NCBI GenBank assembly: GCA_030152625.1
Contig: JASLJD010000152.1
Location: 1 to 5,692, forward strand
Length of the DNA: 5,692 bases
Reading direction: 5' to 3'
DNA from: Erysipelothrix sp.
GTDB lineage: Bacteria > Bacillota_I > Bacilli_A > Erysipelotrichales > Erysipelotrichaceae
Below are positions 1-5,394 of this stretch, piece by piece. Each line of letters starts with the position of its first letter. Positions within the stretch are counted from its first letter, which is position 1. The notes below the pieces were generated by a model. It did not search any database and was not told where the DNA came from. It saw only the letters and a list, made by a program, of their open reading frames with translations. Both the position numbers and the translations under genes were made by a program.

Positions 1-70
1 GATTCAAAACTCTGGAAGCTGTTGCCACACTTACTTTTGCATGTTCTGCAACATCTTTTAATGTAGCCAT
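1..70 (-). CDS. LacI-family transcriptional regulator, N-terminus only
   Basis: The window holds only the first 23 codons; the rest lies beyond the left edge. The translation begins MATLKDVAEHAKVS and continues VATASRVLN, which is the classic LacI/GalR helix-turn-helix: the TLKDVA start, the first helix, then the recognition helix ending in SRVLN. Such proteins are dimeric or tetrameric cytoplasmic repressors that bind palindromic operators and usually release them on binding a sugar. The ATG at 70 is supported by an AGGTGA ribosome binding site at 76-81, five bases upstream. The gene starts 42 bases after the stop of the membrane protein gene and lies on the same strand as galM, so control of sugar genes is a reasonable inference. 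No convincing promoter is visible in the 42-base gap. The ligand cannot be told because the sugar-binding domain is outside the window. Confidence 0.93.
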   Translation of the reverse strand, partial: MATLKDVAEHAKVSVATASRVLN

Positions 71-112
71 CCTAATCACCTATCCAATATTTTCATACAA
101 CATCACGATAAT

Positions 113-616
113 TTAATCATCTCTCATCATTCCTTGTTCTATTTTTTTTATTTGAATCTTAAGCAGAAGAAGCATCAATACATTTAAAATAACAAAAAAT
201 GCATAGGCTATATGCCGAGTTTCAAAATATTTATAAATAAAATAAATCGCTAAAAGGATTAAAATAGCTAAATTAAAACTCTCCAAGCGTTGTTTCATCG
301 AAGATAAGACCGCATTACGATCATCTTTTAAAACGATTTCTTCTTCTAAAAGCAAATAATAGTAGTAGCCACCCATGTTTTCAAGTTCCGCTTCAAGCAC
401 ATCTTTAGCCCGGAATGCTCGTTTTAAAGTATCGATATCCTGTTTTTGAGAGTAGTAGGCGATCTGATAAAAAGCATCTTCAGAGACCGCCTGTTTTGAA
501 AAATGATAAGTGTTTTTTTCAACAAAAACTAAAACATAGGAATCCTTAATTTGCTCATTCAAAAAAGACTCTTCTTCTAAATAGTCATAGAAACGAAAAG
601 ATTTTTCAATCTGCAA
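113..616 (-). CDS. Unrecognised small protein with two C-terminal membrane helices
   Basis: I do not recognise this family. With the start chosen here it has 167 residues: a soluble, charged, aromatic-rich N-terminal part of about 112 residues, then two hydrophobic segments at about 115-131 and 135-152 separated by a very short turn (ETRH), then a basic/acidic tail (KKIEQGMMRDD). This predicts a helical hairpin in the membrane with both ends probably on the cytoplasmic side. A run of four tyrosines sits at residues 84-87. There is no ATG near the beginning. The best start is TTG at 616, eight bases after an AGAAGG-like site inside the end of galM, giving an 11-base overlap with galM and likely translational coupling. 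A GTG at 625 has the purine stretch directly against it, and a GTG at 664 would need a 59-base overlap. The gene lies between galM and a LacI regulator in an apparent operon. The open frame and typical membrane segments argue that it is real; the exact start is less certain. Confidence 0.75.
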   Translation of the reverse strand: MQIEKSFRFYDYLEEESFLNEQIKDSYVLVFVEKNTYHFSKQAVSEDAFYQIAYYSQKQDIDTLKRAFRAKDVLEAELENMGGYYYYLLLEEEIVLKDDRNAVLSSMKQRLESFNLAILILLAIYFIYKYFETRHIAYAFFVILNVLMLLLLKIQIKKIEQGMMRDD

Positions 617-1565
617 AGTCGACACCTTCTTCGATTCGATAACGAATACGACGTAGAAAAACACGGCCAGGATGATAAAATTGCGATGGCCCTGATTGAA
701 TATTCACATCGTTAGGAAGATCTTGGGGTTCAATTGCGATAGCCAAATGATCGCGATCATCTTTTTTATTAGCATAAGGACCTGTTTCTTTGAAAAAGTT
801 TCCAAAGTAAACGACCGAAACCGTAGAATCTGAAATAACTTCCAGTTGAATTTTTGTTTCTGGATGATATAAAGCAACATAATTACTATGGAAACTGTGA
901 TCGATATTTTTAGAGTAATCAAATTGTTTGTCGTAAGCGTTTAAAATTTCGGAAACTGGACGCCATTGTTGAAAATCAAAAACCGTCCGGTCACGAACAT
1001 CAATCAGCTCATCTTTTTCTACACCCTCATCATCCAAAGCCTGAACAACATGCGCCCTGCTTAAAATATAATGTTTTGAAATGTCTTCATCATCACTTAG
1101 GTTAAAGTAGGTATGTTGGGTTAAATTCAACAATGTCTGCTCTTTTCGAGGATAAGCATGCATGTCGATCACCAGTTCTGAACCTTCAAGATGGTACAAT
1201 ATTTCATAAAAAACATCGCCGTGATTAAGATGCATCTTCAATCGATCATCCGCAATCTTTTCTCCTTCAAAATATTGAAACATCAAGCCATCTTGACCAC
1301 TGTGTAAATTATTTTCCCCATCATTCGCTTCCATCATAACTTCTTGCCCTAGTTCGTTTTGATAGCTTGCCCCTTTGATTCTTCCTGCGTGAGGACCAAT
1401 GACGGAATTTAAACTTACGGGATTTTCTATATATTGTTCATCTTGCTCATAACGCAAAGTAATTTCTTGTTCACTTTCTTTCAAATAAAATTCCGTAATA
1501 CTGCTGCCTAAGTTTAAAACACTTAAGCGAATCTTGTCATTTTCAATCGTGTATTCTTTAAACAT
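606..1565 (-). CDS. galM: Aldose 1-epimerase (mutarotase), GalM family
   Basis: This 319-residue cytoplasmic protein should interconvert the alpha and beta anomers of aldoses such as galactose or glucose, feeding the Leloir pathway or related sugar use. Family landmarks appear in order: GPHAGRI at 57-63 (the substrate-binding Arg region), NNLHSG at 85-90 with His88, LTQHTYFNL at 148-156 with His151, the DH pair at 222-223, and AIEPQDLPN at 277-285 with Glu279. In characterised mutarotases the two histidines and this glutamate act as general acid and base. Length is normal for the family. The ATG at 1565 follows a perfect AAGGAGG site (1571-1577) by five bases. The gene starts 47 bases after the valS stop, behind a terminator, and its end overlaps the next small gene. 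The sequence is a divergent member with GPHAGRI rather than the GRYANRI form, so it could prefer another aldose or sugar derivative; the catalytic set is complete. Confidence 0.92.
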   Translation of the reverse strand: MFKEYTIENDKIRLSVLNLGSSITEFYLKESEQEITLRYEQDEQYIENPVSLNSVIGPHAGRIKGASYQNELGQEVMMEANDGENNLHSGQDGLMFQYFEGEKIADDRLKMHLNHGDVFYEILYHLEGSELVIDMHAYPRKEQTLLNLTQHTYFNLSDDEDISKHYILSRAHVVQALDDEGVEKDELIDVRDRTVFDFQQWRPVSEILNAYDKQFDYSKNIDHSFHSNYVALYHPETKIQLEVISDSTVSVVYFGNFFKETGPYANKKDDRDHLAIAIEPQDLPNDVNIQSGPSQFYHPGRVFLRRIRYRIEEGVDFAD

Positions 1566-1570
1566 AATAA

Positions 1571-1577
1571 CCTCCTT
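1571..1577 (-). promoter_or_regulatory. Ribosome binding site of galM
   Basis: The minus strand reads AAGGAGG, fully complementary to the 16S rRNA tail, five bases before the ATG at 1565. It fixes the galM start. Confidence 0.9.
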
Positions 1578-1583
1578 GTGCTA

Positions 1584-1592
1584 ATTATAACA
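1584..1592 (-). promoter_or_regulatory. Possible extended -10 promoter for galM
   Basis: The minus strand reads TGTTATAAT, that is a TGn extension plus a perfect TATAAT hexamer (1584-1589). No TTGACA-like -35 is present at the right distance, because that region is the terminator stem after valS. Transcription would begin near 1577, leaving an mRNA leader of only about 12 bases that starts at the ribosome binding site. It is either a genuine extended -10 promoter giving a very short leader or a chance match in an AT-rich tail; without it galM would depend on read-through from valS. Confidence 0.4.
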
Positions 1593-1619
1593 AAAAGTAA
1601 GAGCCGTGGCTCTTACTTT
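1591..1619 (-). terminator. Rho-independent terminator of valS
   Basis: An uninterrupted 12-bp inverted repeat pairs 1594-1605 with 1608-1619 around a two-base centre (realistically a four-base loop). It has a GC-rich top (GAGCC/GGCTC) and, read on the minus strand, ends in CTTTTTG. The valS stop codon (1613-1615) is inside the upstream arm. The arms are near-symmetrical, but on the plus strand there is no convergent gene to terminate. The T tract is short (five T, three of them in the stem), so termination may be partial, letting some transcript through into galM. Confidence 0.8.
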
Positions 1620-4198
1620 AGTTGTTTTAAGACAATATCCATTTGTCTTTGATATTCTTTTAGTTTTCGGCGTTCTTCATCGACCTTCGCTTCGGGTGCC
1701 TTTTCAACAAAGTTTTTATTGCCAAGCATCCCTTCAGCTCGTCGAATTTCTTTTTCTAAAAATGCTTTTTCTTCATGAAGCTTAGCTAATAGTGCCTCTT
1801 CATCAATCAATTCTTCTTTGATAAATTCCATCGAGGCACCAGTCAATGGTTGAGATATTTTCTCGCCAGGCATTGTTTTAATTTCAACATTTGCCATCGA
1901 TTTGAGCATTGAAGCAATCACATCACTTAAAACTAAGTCGTTTTGCTCATCATCTTTAAACGAAACATGGAGAACTTCTTTCGACTTAATTTCATATTCT
2001 GCACGAAGCTCTCTTACTTTATCAATCGCTTCAAGCAAAATATCCACTTCTTCAAGACCATCTAAGCGAAGCTCCATAATTTCTGGCCACGATTCCAAGT
2101 GAATACTTTCTTTAGCATCCGCAAAATGTAGATAGATTTCTTCCGTCACAAACGGCATAAACGGATGCAGCATCACCAAAATATTTTTGAGGATATAAGC
2201 TAAGGTCGCCTTACTTGCATAGACGACGCTTGGATCATCGCTTTGTAAGCCCGCTTTACTTAATTCTAAGTAACTGTTTGCGAAATCATCCCAAACAAAA
2301 CGTTCAAGGCGATTCCCCACCATGGCAAACTCATAGCGATCCATATTCATATTAACTTCTGCTAAAACTTGATTAAAACGATGGATAATGTGGCGATCGA
2401 CTTGTCCCAATTCTGCCTTATCAATATCATAAGCTTCATCCTCAAGTTGCATAAAAATGAAGCGAGATGCATTCCATAATTTATTGATAAAGTTCCAAGA
2501 CGCTTCGACTTTCTCAGGAATATAACGCATATCCTGACCAGGCGTTGAATTGGTGGTCAAGAAAAAGCGTAAAGAGTCCACACCATATTCTTCAATGACA
2601 TCCATCGGATCAACACCATTTCCAAGCGATTTACTCATTTTCAAACCTTCAGGGTCTCGAATTAAACCGTGAAGTAAGACATCTGAAAAAGGAATGCTGT
2701 CTGTTGCATAACGAGCCTGGAAAGCCATTCTTGCTACCCAAAAGAAAATAATATCATAACCTGTCACTAAAACATCGCTTGGATAATAACGTTTGAAATC
2801 CTCCGTTTCCTCTGGCCAACCCAAGGTTGAAAACGGCCATAGGGCACTTGAAAACCATGTATCTAAAACATCTTCATCTTGTTCCCAGTTCTCAATATCT
2901 TCCGGAGCGAGCTCACCGACATAAACTTCACCGGTTGTTTTATGGAACCATGCTGGAATTCGATGACCCCACCAAAGCTGACGTGAAATGCACCAATCTT
3001 CGATATTTTCTAACCAATGATTGAATATTTTTTCAAAACGAGCCGGATAGAACTTGATTCCGTTTTCTTTTTGATAGGCTAAAACCTCTTCTGCCAAAGG
3101 CTTCATTTTCACAAACCATTGCTTCGATAAATACGGTTCCACAATGACGTCCGTACGTTCAGAATGACCTACTTGATGGGTGTGCTCTTTAATCTCAAGG
3201 ACCTTGCCTTTTGCCTTCAAATCAGACACAAGTGCTTCACGACAGTCAAAACGATCCATTCCTTCGTATTTATGAGCTAAATCATTCATACTTCCATCAG
3301 GGTTCATACAAATTGGCATCTCAAGATCATGTCGCTCACCAATCTCAAAGTCATTCGGGTCATGAGCAGGCGTACATTTCATGACCCCTGTCCCGAATTC
3401 TAAATCAACATATTCATCAGCTATAATTGGAATTTCTTCACCATTAGAAGGGTTTATTGCTGTCTTGCCCACTAAATGACGATAACGCTCATCTTCAGGA
3501 TGGACTACCAAGCAAACATCGGCAAACATCGTCTCTGGACGAGTCGTTGATACAGCAAGTTTCTCTCCTGTTTCCACAACCGTATAATCGAAAGTATAAA
3601 ACTTACCTTCGATTTCCTTGTGAACAACCTCAATATTCGATAAAGCTGTTTGAGCTTCCACATCCCAGTTAATAATGCGGTAACCCTGGAAAATCAAACC
3701 ATCACGATACATATCCACAAAAACTTTATTCACAGCACGATTCAAGCCTTCGTCGAGTGTGAATCGTTCACGTGAATAATCTAAGGAAAGACCCAGCTTT
3801 GCCCACTGCTCACGAATGTGCTCTGCATATTCTTCTTTCCATTCCCAGGACTTTTCTAAAAACTTTTCCCGTCCAAGATCATAACGACTAACGCCCTCTT
3901 CACGTAAGCGCGCCTCAACACGTGCTTGCGTTGCAATACCAGCATGGTCCATGCCCGGTAAATAAAGCACATCCTTACCTTTAAATCTTTGGTAGCGAGC
4001 AATAATATCTTGAAGGGTGTTGTCCCATGCATGACCCAAGTGTAATTTACCCGTTACATTTGGTGGGGGAATCACAATTGTATATGGTTCTTTTTCAAGA
4101 TCTCCTGCTTGATAATATTTCCTTTCCTGCCAAATTTGATAATAATCTTTTTCAACTTCTTGATGTTGATATTTATTCGCCATCTCTTTTTTAGACAT
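1613..4198 (-). CDS. valS: Valine--tRNA ligase (ValRS)
   Basis: This cytoplasmic class Ia synthetase attaches valine to tRNA-Val using ATP and hydrolyses mischarged threonine. The chosen product has 861 residues, normal for a bacterial enzyme. Visible landmarks: PPPNVTG at 44-50 and the HIGH-type signature HLGH at 53-56; the CP1 editing domain with STTRPET at 217-223 and CTPAHDPND at about 275-283; DWCISRQLWWGHRIP at 411-425; LDTWFSSALWPF at 455-466; and KMSKS at 520-524. An anticodon-binding helical domain follows (LHPFMPFVTEEIY), then a charged C-terminal coiled-coil arm over roughly the last 60 residues. All catalytic signatures are intact. The start is taken as the ATG at 4198, six bases after AGGAGG (4205-4210). 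An in-frame ATG at 4219 would add seven residues but has no ribosome binding site and lies upstream of this one. Expression is controlled by the promoter and Val T-box leader upstream, and a terminator overlaps the stop codon. Confidence 0.98.
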   Translation of the reverse strand: MSKKEMANKYQHQEVEKDYYQIWQERKYYQAGDLEKEPYTIVIPPPNVTGKLHLGHAWDNTLQDIIARYQRFKGKDVLYLPGMDHAGIATQARVEARLREEGVSRYDLGREKFLEKSWEWKEEYAEHIREQWAKLGLSLDYSRERFTLDEGLNRAVNKVFVDMYRDGLIFQGYRIINWDVEAQTALSNIEVVHKEIEGKFYTFDYTVVETGEKLAVSTTRPETMFADVCLVVHPEDERYRHLVGKTAINPSNGEEIPIIADEYVDLEFGTGVMKCTPAHDPNDFEIGERHDLEMPICMNPDGSMNDLAHKYEGMDRFDCREALVSDLKAKGKVLEIKEHTHQVGHSERTDVIVEPYLSKQWFVKMKPLAEEVLAYQKENGIKFYPARFEKIFNHWLENIEDWCISRQLWWGHRIPAWFHKTTGEVYVGELAPEDIENWEQDEDVLDTWFSSALWPFSTLGWPEETEDFKRYYPSDVLVTGYDIIFFWVARMAFQARYATDSIPFSDVLLHGLIRDPEGLKMSKSLGNGVDPMDVIEEYGVDSLRFFLTTNSTPGQDMRYIPEKVEASWNFINKLWNASRFIFMQLEDEAYDIDKAELGQVDRHIIHRFNQVLAEVNMNMDRYEFAMVGNRLERFVWDDFANSYLELSKAGLQSDDPSVVYASKATLAYILKNILVMLHPFMPFVTEEIYLHFADAKESIHLESWPEIMELRLDGLEEVDILLEAIDKVRELRAEYEIKSKEVLHVSFKDDEQNDLVLSDVIASMLKSMANVEIKTMPGEKISQPLTGASMEFIKEELIDEEALLAKLHEEKAFLEKEIRRAEGMLGNKNFVEKAPEAKVDEERRKLKEYQRQMDIVLKQLK

Positions 4199-4204
4199 GC
4201 TTTG

Positions 4205-4210
4205 CCTCCT
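4205..4210 (-). promoter_or_regulatory. Ribosome binding site deciding the valS start
   Basis: The minus strand reads AGGAGG six bases before the ATG at 4198. It lies inside the coding extension that would be used if translation began at 4219, so it argues for the shorter protein. Confidence 0.9.
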
Positions 4211-4227
4211 ATTTTTCATTTAAACAT

Positions 4228-4257
4228 AAAAAAAACATCTTCCAAAAGGACGATGTT
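4228..4257 (-). terminator. Conditional terminator of the valS T-box leader
   Basis: On the minus strand, AACATC (4252-4257) pairs with GATGTT (4234-4239). After one G/A mismatch, TCC (4248-4250) pairs with GGA (4241-4243), closing a TTTT loop. Eight T follow (4228-4235). Forming it excludes the antiterminator, because 4244-4250 is shared. With charged tRNA-Val transcription should stop here, 30 bases before the valS start codon. Confidence 0.92.
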
Positions 4258-4443
4258 GACCGTGGTACCACCTTTTTTCGCTAAATGATAGCCTCCCAGT
4301 CTGTTAACGCCAGATACGAAAAAGCCTAATAAATTCAGCTTTTTATCTCCCAAGCGACTTCCCTTCCCACTTGATACTATCTTCCAGCAAACGATAGCTC
4401 TCTGTAATCAGTTAAAAAGGTACTCCTCTTGATCATCGATTCT
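4228..4443 (-). promoter_or_regulatory. T-box riboswitch (tRNA-Val, specifier GTC) leader of valS
   Basis: This untranslated leader senses uncharged tRNA-Val and lets valS be transcribed when valine charging falls. Stem I is readable: the lower helix pairs CAAG (4428-4431) with CTTG (4351-4354). The specifier loop has the loop-E pair AGTA (4421-4424) and GAA (4359-4361). The specifier codon GTC at 4356-4358 codes for valine. The helix above it pairs CCTT (4417-4420) with AAGG (4362-4365), and the distal hairpin pairs CTATC (4393-4397) with GATAG (4377-4381). Further hairpins follow: AAAAAGC/GCTTTTT (4338-4344 with 4319-4325) and a small GCTA/TAGC stem just before the T-box. The T-box core AGGTGGTACCACG is at 4261-4273. 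Its TGGT (4267-4270) can pair with the ACCA end of a tRNA with discriminator A, as expected for tRNA-Val. AAAAGG (4271-4276) can pair with CCTTTT (4244-4249) to form the antiterminator, using bases needed by the terminator. Confidence 0.96.
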
Positions 4444-4449
4444 ATCAAT

Positions 4450-4478
4450 ATTTTAGCATAGCTCTCTTCATATATCAA
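4450..4478 (-). promoter_or_regulatory. Sigma-A promoter of valS
   Basis: The minus strand carries TTGATA (4473-4478), a 17-bp spacer and TAAAAT (4450-4455). A TG two bases upstream of the -10 gives an extended -10 as well. The start of transcription should fall near 4443-4444, directly before Stem I of the T-box leader. The promoter begins six bases after the stop codon of the upstream regulator gene. Confidence 0.88.
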
Positions 4479-4483
4479 ACAAG

Positions 4484-5311
4484 TTATTTCCTTACAGGCA
4501 CCTGCAATCGAATAAACATCGAGCGTTTACCTGGATCTTTTTTAGGCATCTCATACACCACTTCACAAACATAGTCACCGACAATCTCATATTGATGTTT
4601 TTCCAAATAACGATAAAGGCGATGAATATGACTCAATTCCATTTCAAAACAGTCACAAAAACTGACCGCATACAAACCTTCCTGTAAGCTTTCATACTCT
4701 TCAACAAGGGGTTTTTCATTAAGGAAAACAAACAATACATCGGAGAGAAAGCTTTTTTTCTTGAAGTTTTCCTCCCGAACCAAAGAACCGACTCTTGAGA
4801 AATAGTGAGTATAGGAAGGGAGATGATCTTTTAAATGAAGTTTAAATTCTCTAAGATAACGTTCATACTCAATGATATCCATCTCATAGATATTACGATT
4901 GATAGGATAGGTGTAAATATATCTCTCAGGAAAGTGTTCAATTCGTATCGATTCCTCATCAAGATTATCCACATAACAATTATACGCCTCATGAAAAGAA
5001 GTAATCTGCTCTCTTTTTACTTTTAAATCTAGCAAATGCCGATCTAAATCCGCTGCTTTCTTCAACAAAACATAGTCGAGAAGTTCATCGTTTTCAGGAT
5101 TATCTAAAAGCAAGGCAATTTCGTCCAAGCTAAAATTCAAAGATTTTAAAAACTGTATGAGGTCAAGACGTGCAGATTGAGAAAGTTGATAATAACGATA
5201 GCCGCTTTCCTCATCAACATAAGCTGGTTTTAAAAGCCCAATCTCATCATAATAACGAAGTGTTTGAACCGAAACATCGTTTAAACGTGCCATTTCACCA
5301 ATTTTCATCAT
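4484..5311 (-). CDS. MerR-family transcriptional regulator with BmrR/GyrI-like effector domain
   Basis: The chosen protein has 275 residues. Residues 2-70 form the MerR winged helix-turn-helix: MKIGEMARLNDVSVQTLRYYDEIGLLKPA, then the wing signature ESGYRYY at 35-41 and SLDEIALLL at 61-69. Residues about 75-118 are a charged dimerisation helix. From about 121 to the end lies a sensor-like domain; its final part (CEVVYEMP, then FIRLQVPV) resembles the GyrI-like domain of BmrR-type multidrug or metabolite sensors, with Glu250 or Glu254 as candidate pocket acids. Such regulators twist promoters with overlong spacers into an active form. The start is the ATG pair at 5306-5311; an AAGGAGG site lies 12 bases upstream, a rather long spacing. 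An in-frame ATG at 5353 has no ribosome binding site and coincides with the -10 element, so it is rejected. The divergent dehydrogenase gene, with a matching 19-bp-spacer promoter, is the likely target. The effector is not readable. No terminator follows before the valS promoter. Confidence 0.9.
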   Translation of the reverse strand: MMKIGEMARLNDVSVQTLRYYDEIGLLKPAYVDEESGYRYYQLSQSARLDLIQFLKSLNFSLDEIALLLDNPENDELLDYVLLKKAADLDRHLLDLKVKREQITSFHEAYNCYVDNLDEESIRIEHFPERYIYTYPINRNIYEMDIIEYERYLREFKLHLKDHLPSYTHYFSRVGSLVREENFKKKSFLSDVLFVFLNEKPLVEEYESLQEGLYAVSFCDCFEMELSHIHRLYRYLEKHQYEIVGDYVCEVVYEMPKKDPGKRSMFIRLQVPVRK

Positions 5312-5328
5312 TTTTACACAATCCCTCC

Positions 5329-5359
5329 TTGACTCTCTAGTTACTATAGACATTATACT
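5329..5359 (+). promoter_or_regulatory. MerR-type promoter (19-bp spacer) of the dehydrogenase gene
   Basis: The plus strand shows TTGACT (5329-5334), 19 bases, then TATACT (5354-5359). A 19-bp spacer is too long for good basal activity but is the hallmark of promoters remodelled by MerR proteins, and a palindrome lies inside it. Transcription should begin near 5366. The adjacent divergent gene encodes a MerR protein, which strengthens the call. Confidence 0.82.
5334..5350. promoter_or_regulatory. Probable operator of the MerR-family regulator
   Basis: TCTCTAGT (5334-5341) and ACTATAGA (5343-5350) form an inverted repeat around a single T at 5342, with seven of eight positions matching. It sits within the 19-bp spacer of the forward promoter and also covers the expected start (about 5345) of the regulator's own transcript, so one bound dimer could both activate forward and repress its own gene. 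Confidence 0.75.
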
Positions 5360-5381
5360 TTATATGTGAAATAAATATCAA
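5352..5381 (-). promoter_or_regulatory. Promoter of the MerR-family regulator
   Basis: The minus strand carries TTGATA (5376-5381), an 18-bp spacer and a perfect TATAAT (5352-5357). Transcription should begin near 5345, about 34 bases before the chosen start codon. Its -10 overlaps the -10 of the forward promoter on the opposite strand by four bases, so polymerase cannot occupy both at once. Confidence 0.75.
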
Positions 5382-5386
5382 GGAGG
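5380..5386 (+). promoter_or_regulatory. Ribosome binding site of the dehydrogenase gene
   Basis: AAGGAGG lies eight bases before the ATG at 5395. An earlier ATG at 5388 is only one base from the site and runs into a stop after four codons, so it does not compete as a start. Confidence 0.88.
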
Positions 5387-5394
5387 AATGAAAA

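Noticed and set aside
71..112. Possible promoter for the LacI-type gene
   Set aside because: Only weak AT-rich -10-like stretches are present and no -35 at a proper distance, so read-through from the upstream genes is the simpler view.
357..371. Short tandem TAC codons as a microsatellite
   Set aside because: Only three identical codons followed by TAT; too short to call a repeat, and it simply encodes the four-tyrosine run.
704..922. Minus-strand 72-codon open frame inside galM
   Set aside because: It lies wholly within galM in another frame, has no ribosome binding site that I can see, and its low-complexity hydrophobic translation looks like a shadow of the real gene.
1902..3672. Plus-strand open frames of 65-71 codons (1902-2102, 2827-3024, 3457-3672)
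   Set aside because: All are antisense to the intact valS gene; their translations resemble no protein I recognise.
4251..4280. GGTACC-centred palindrome as a restriction or operator site
   Set aside because: It is the conserved core of the T-box element, fully explained by the riboswitch.
4835..5026. Plus-strand 63-codon open frame
   Set aside because: It is antisense to the MerR-family gene, which is clearly coding on the minus strand.
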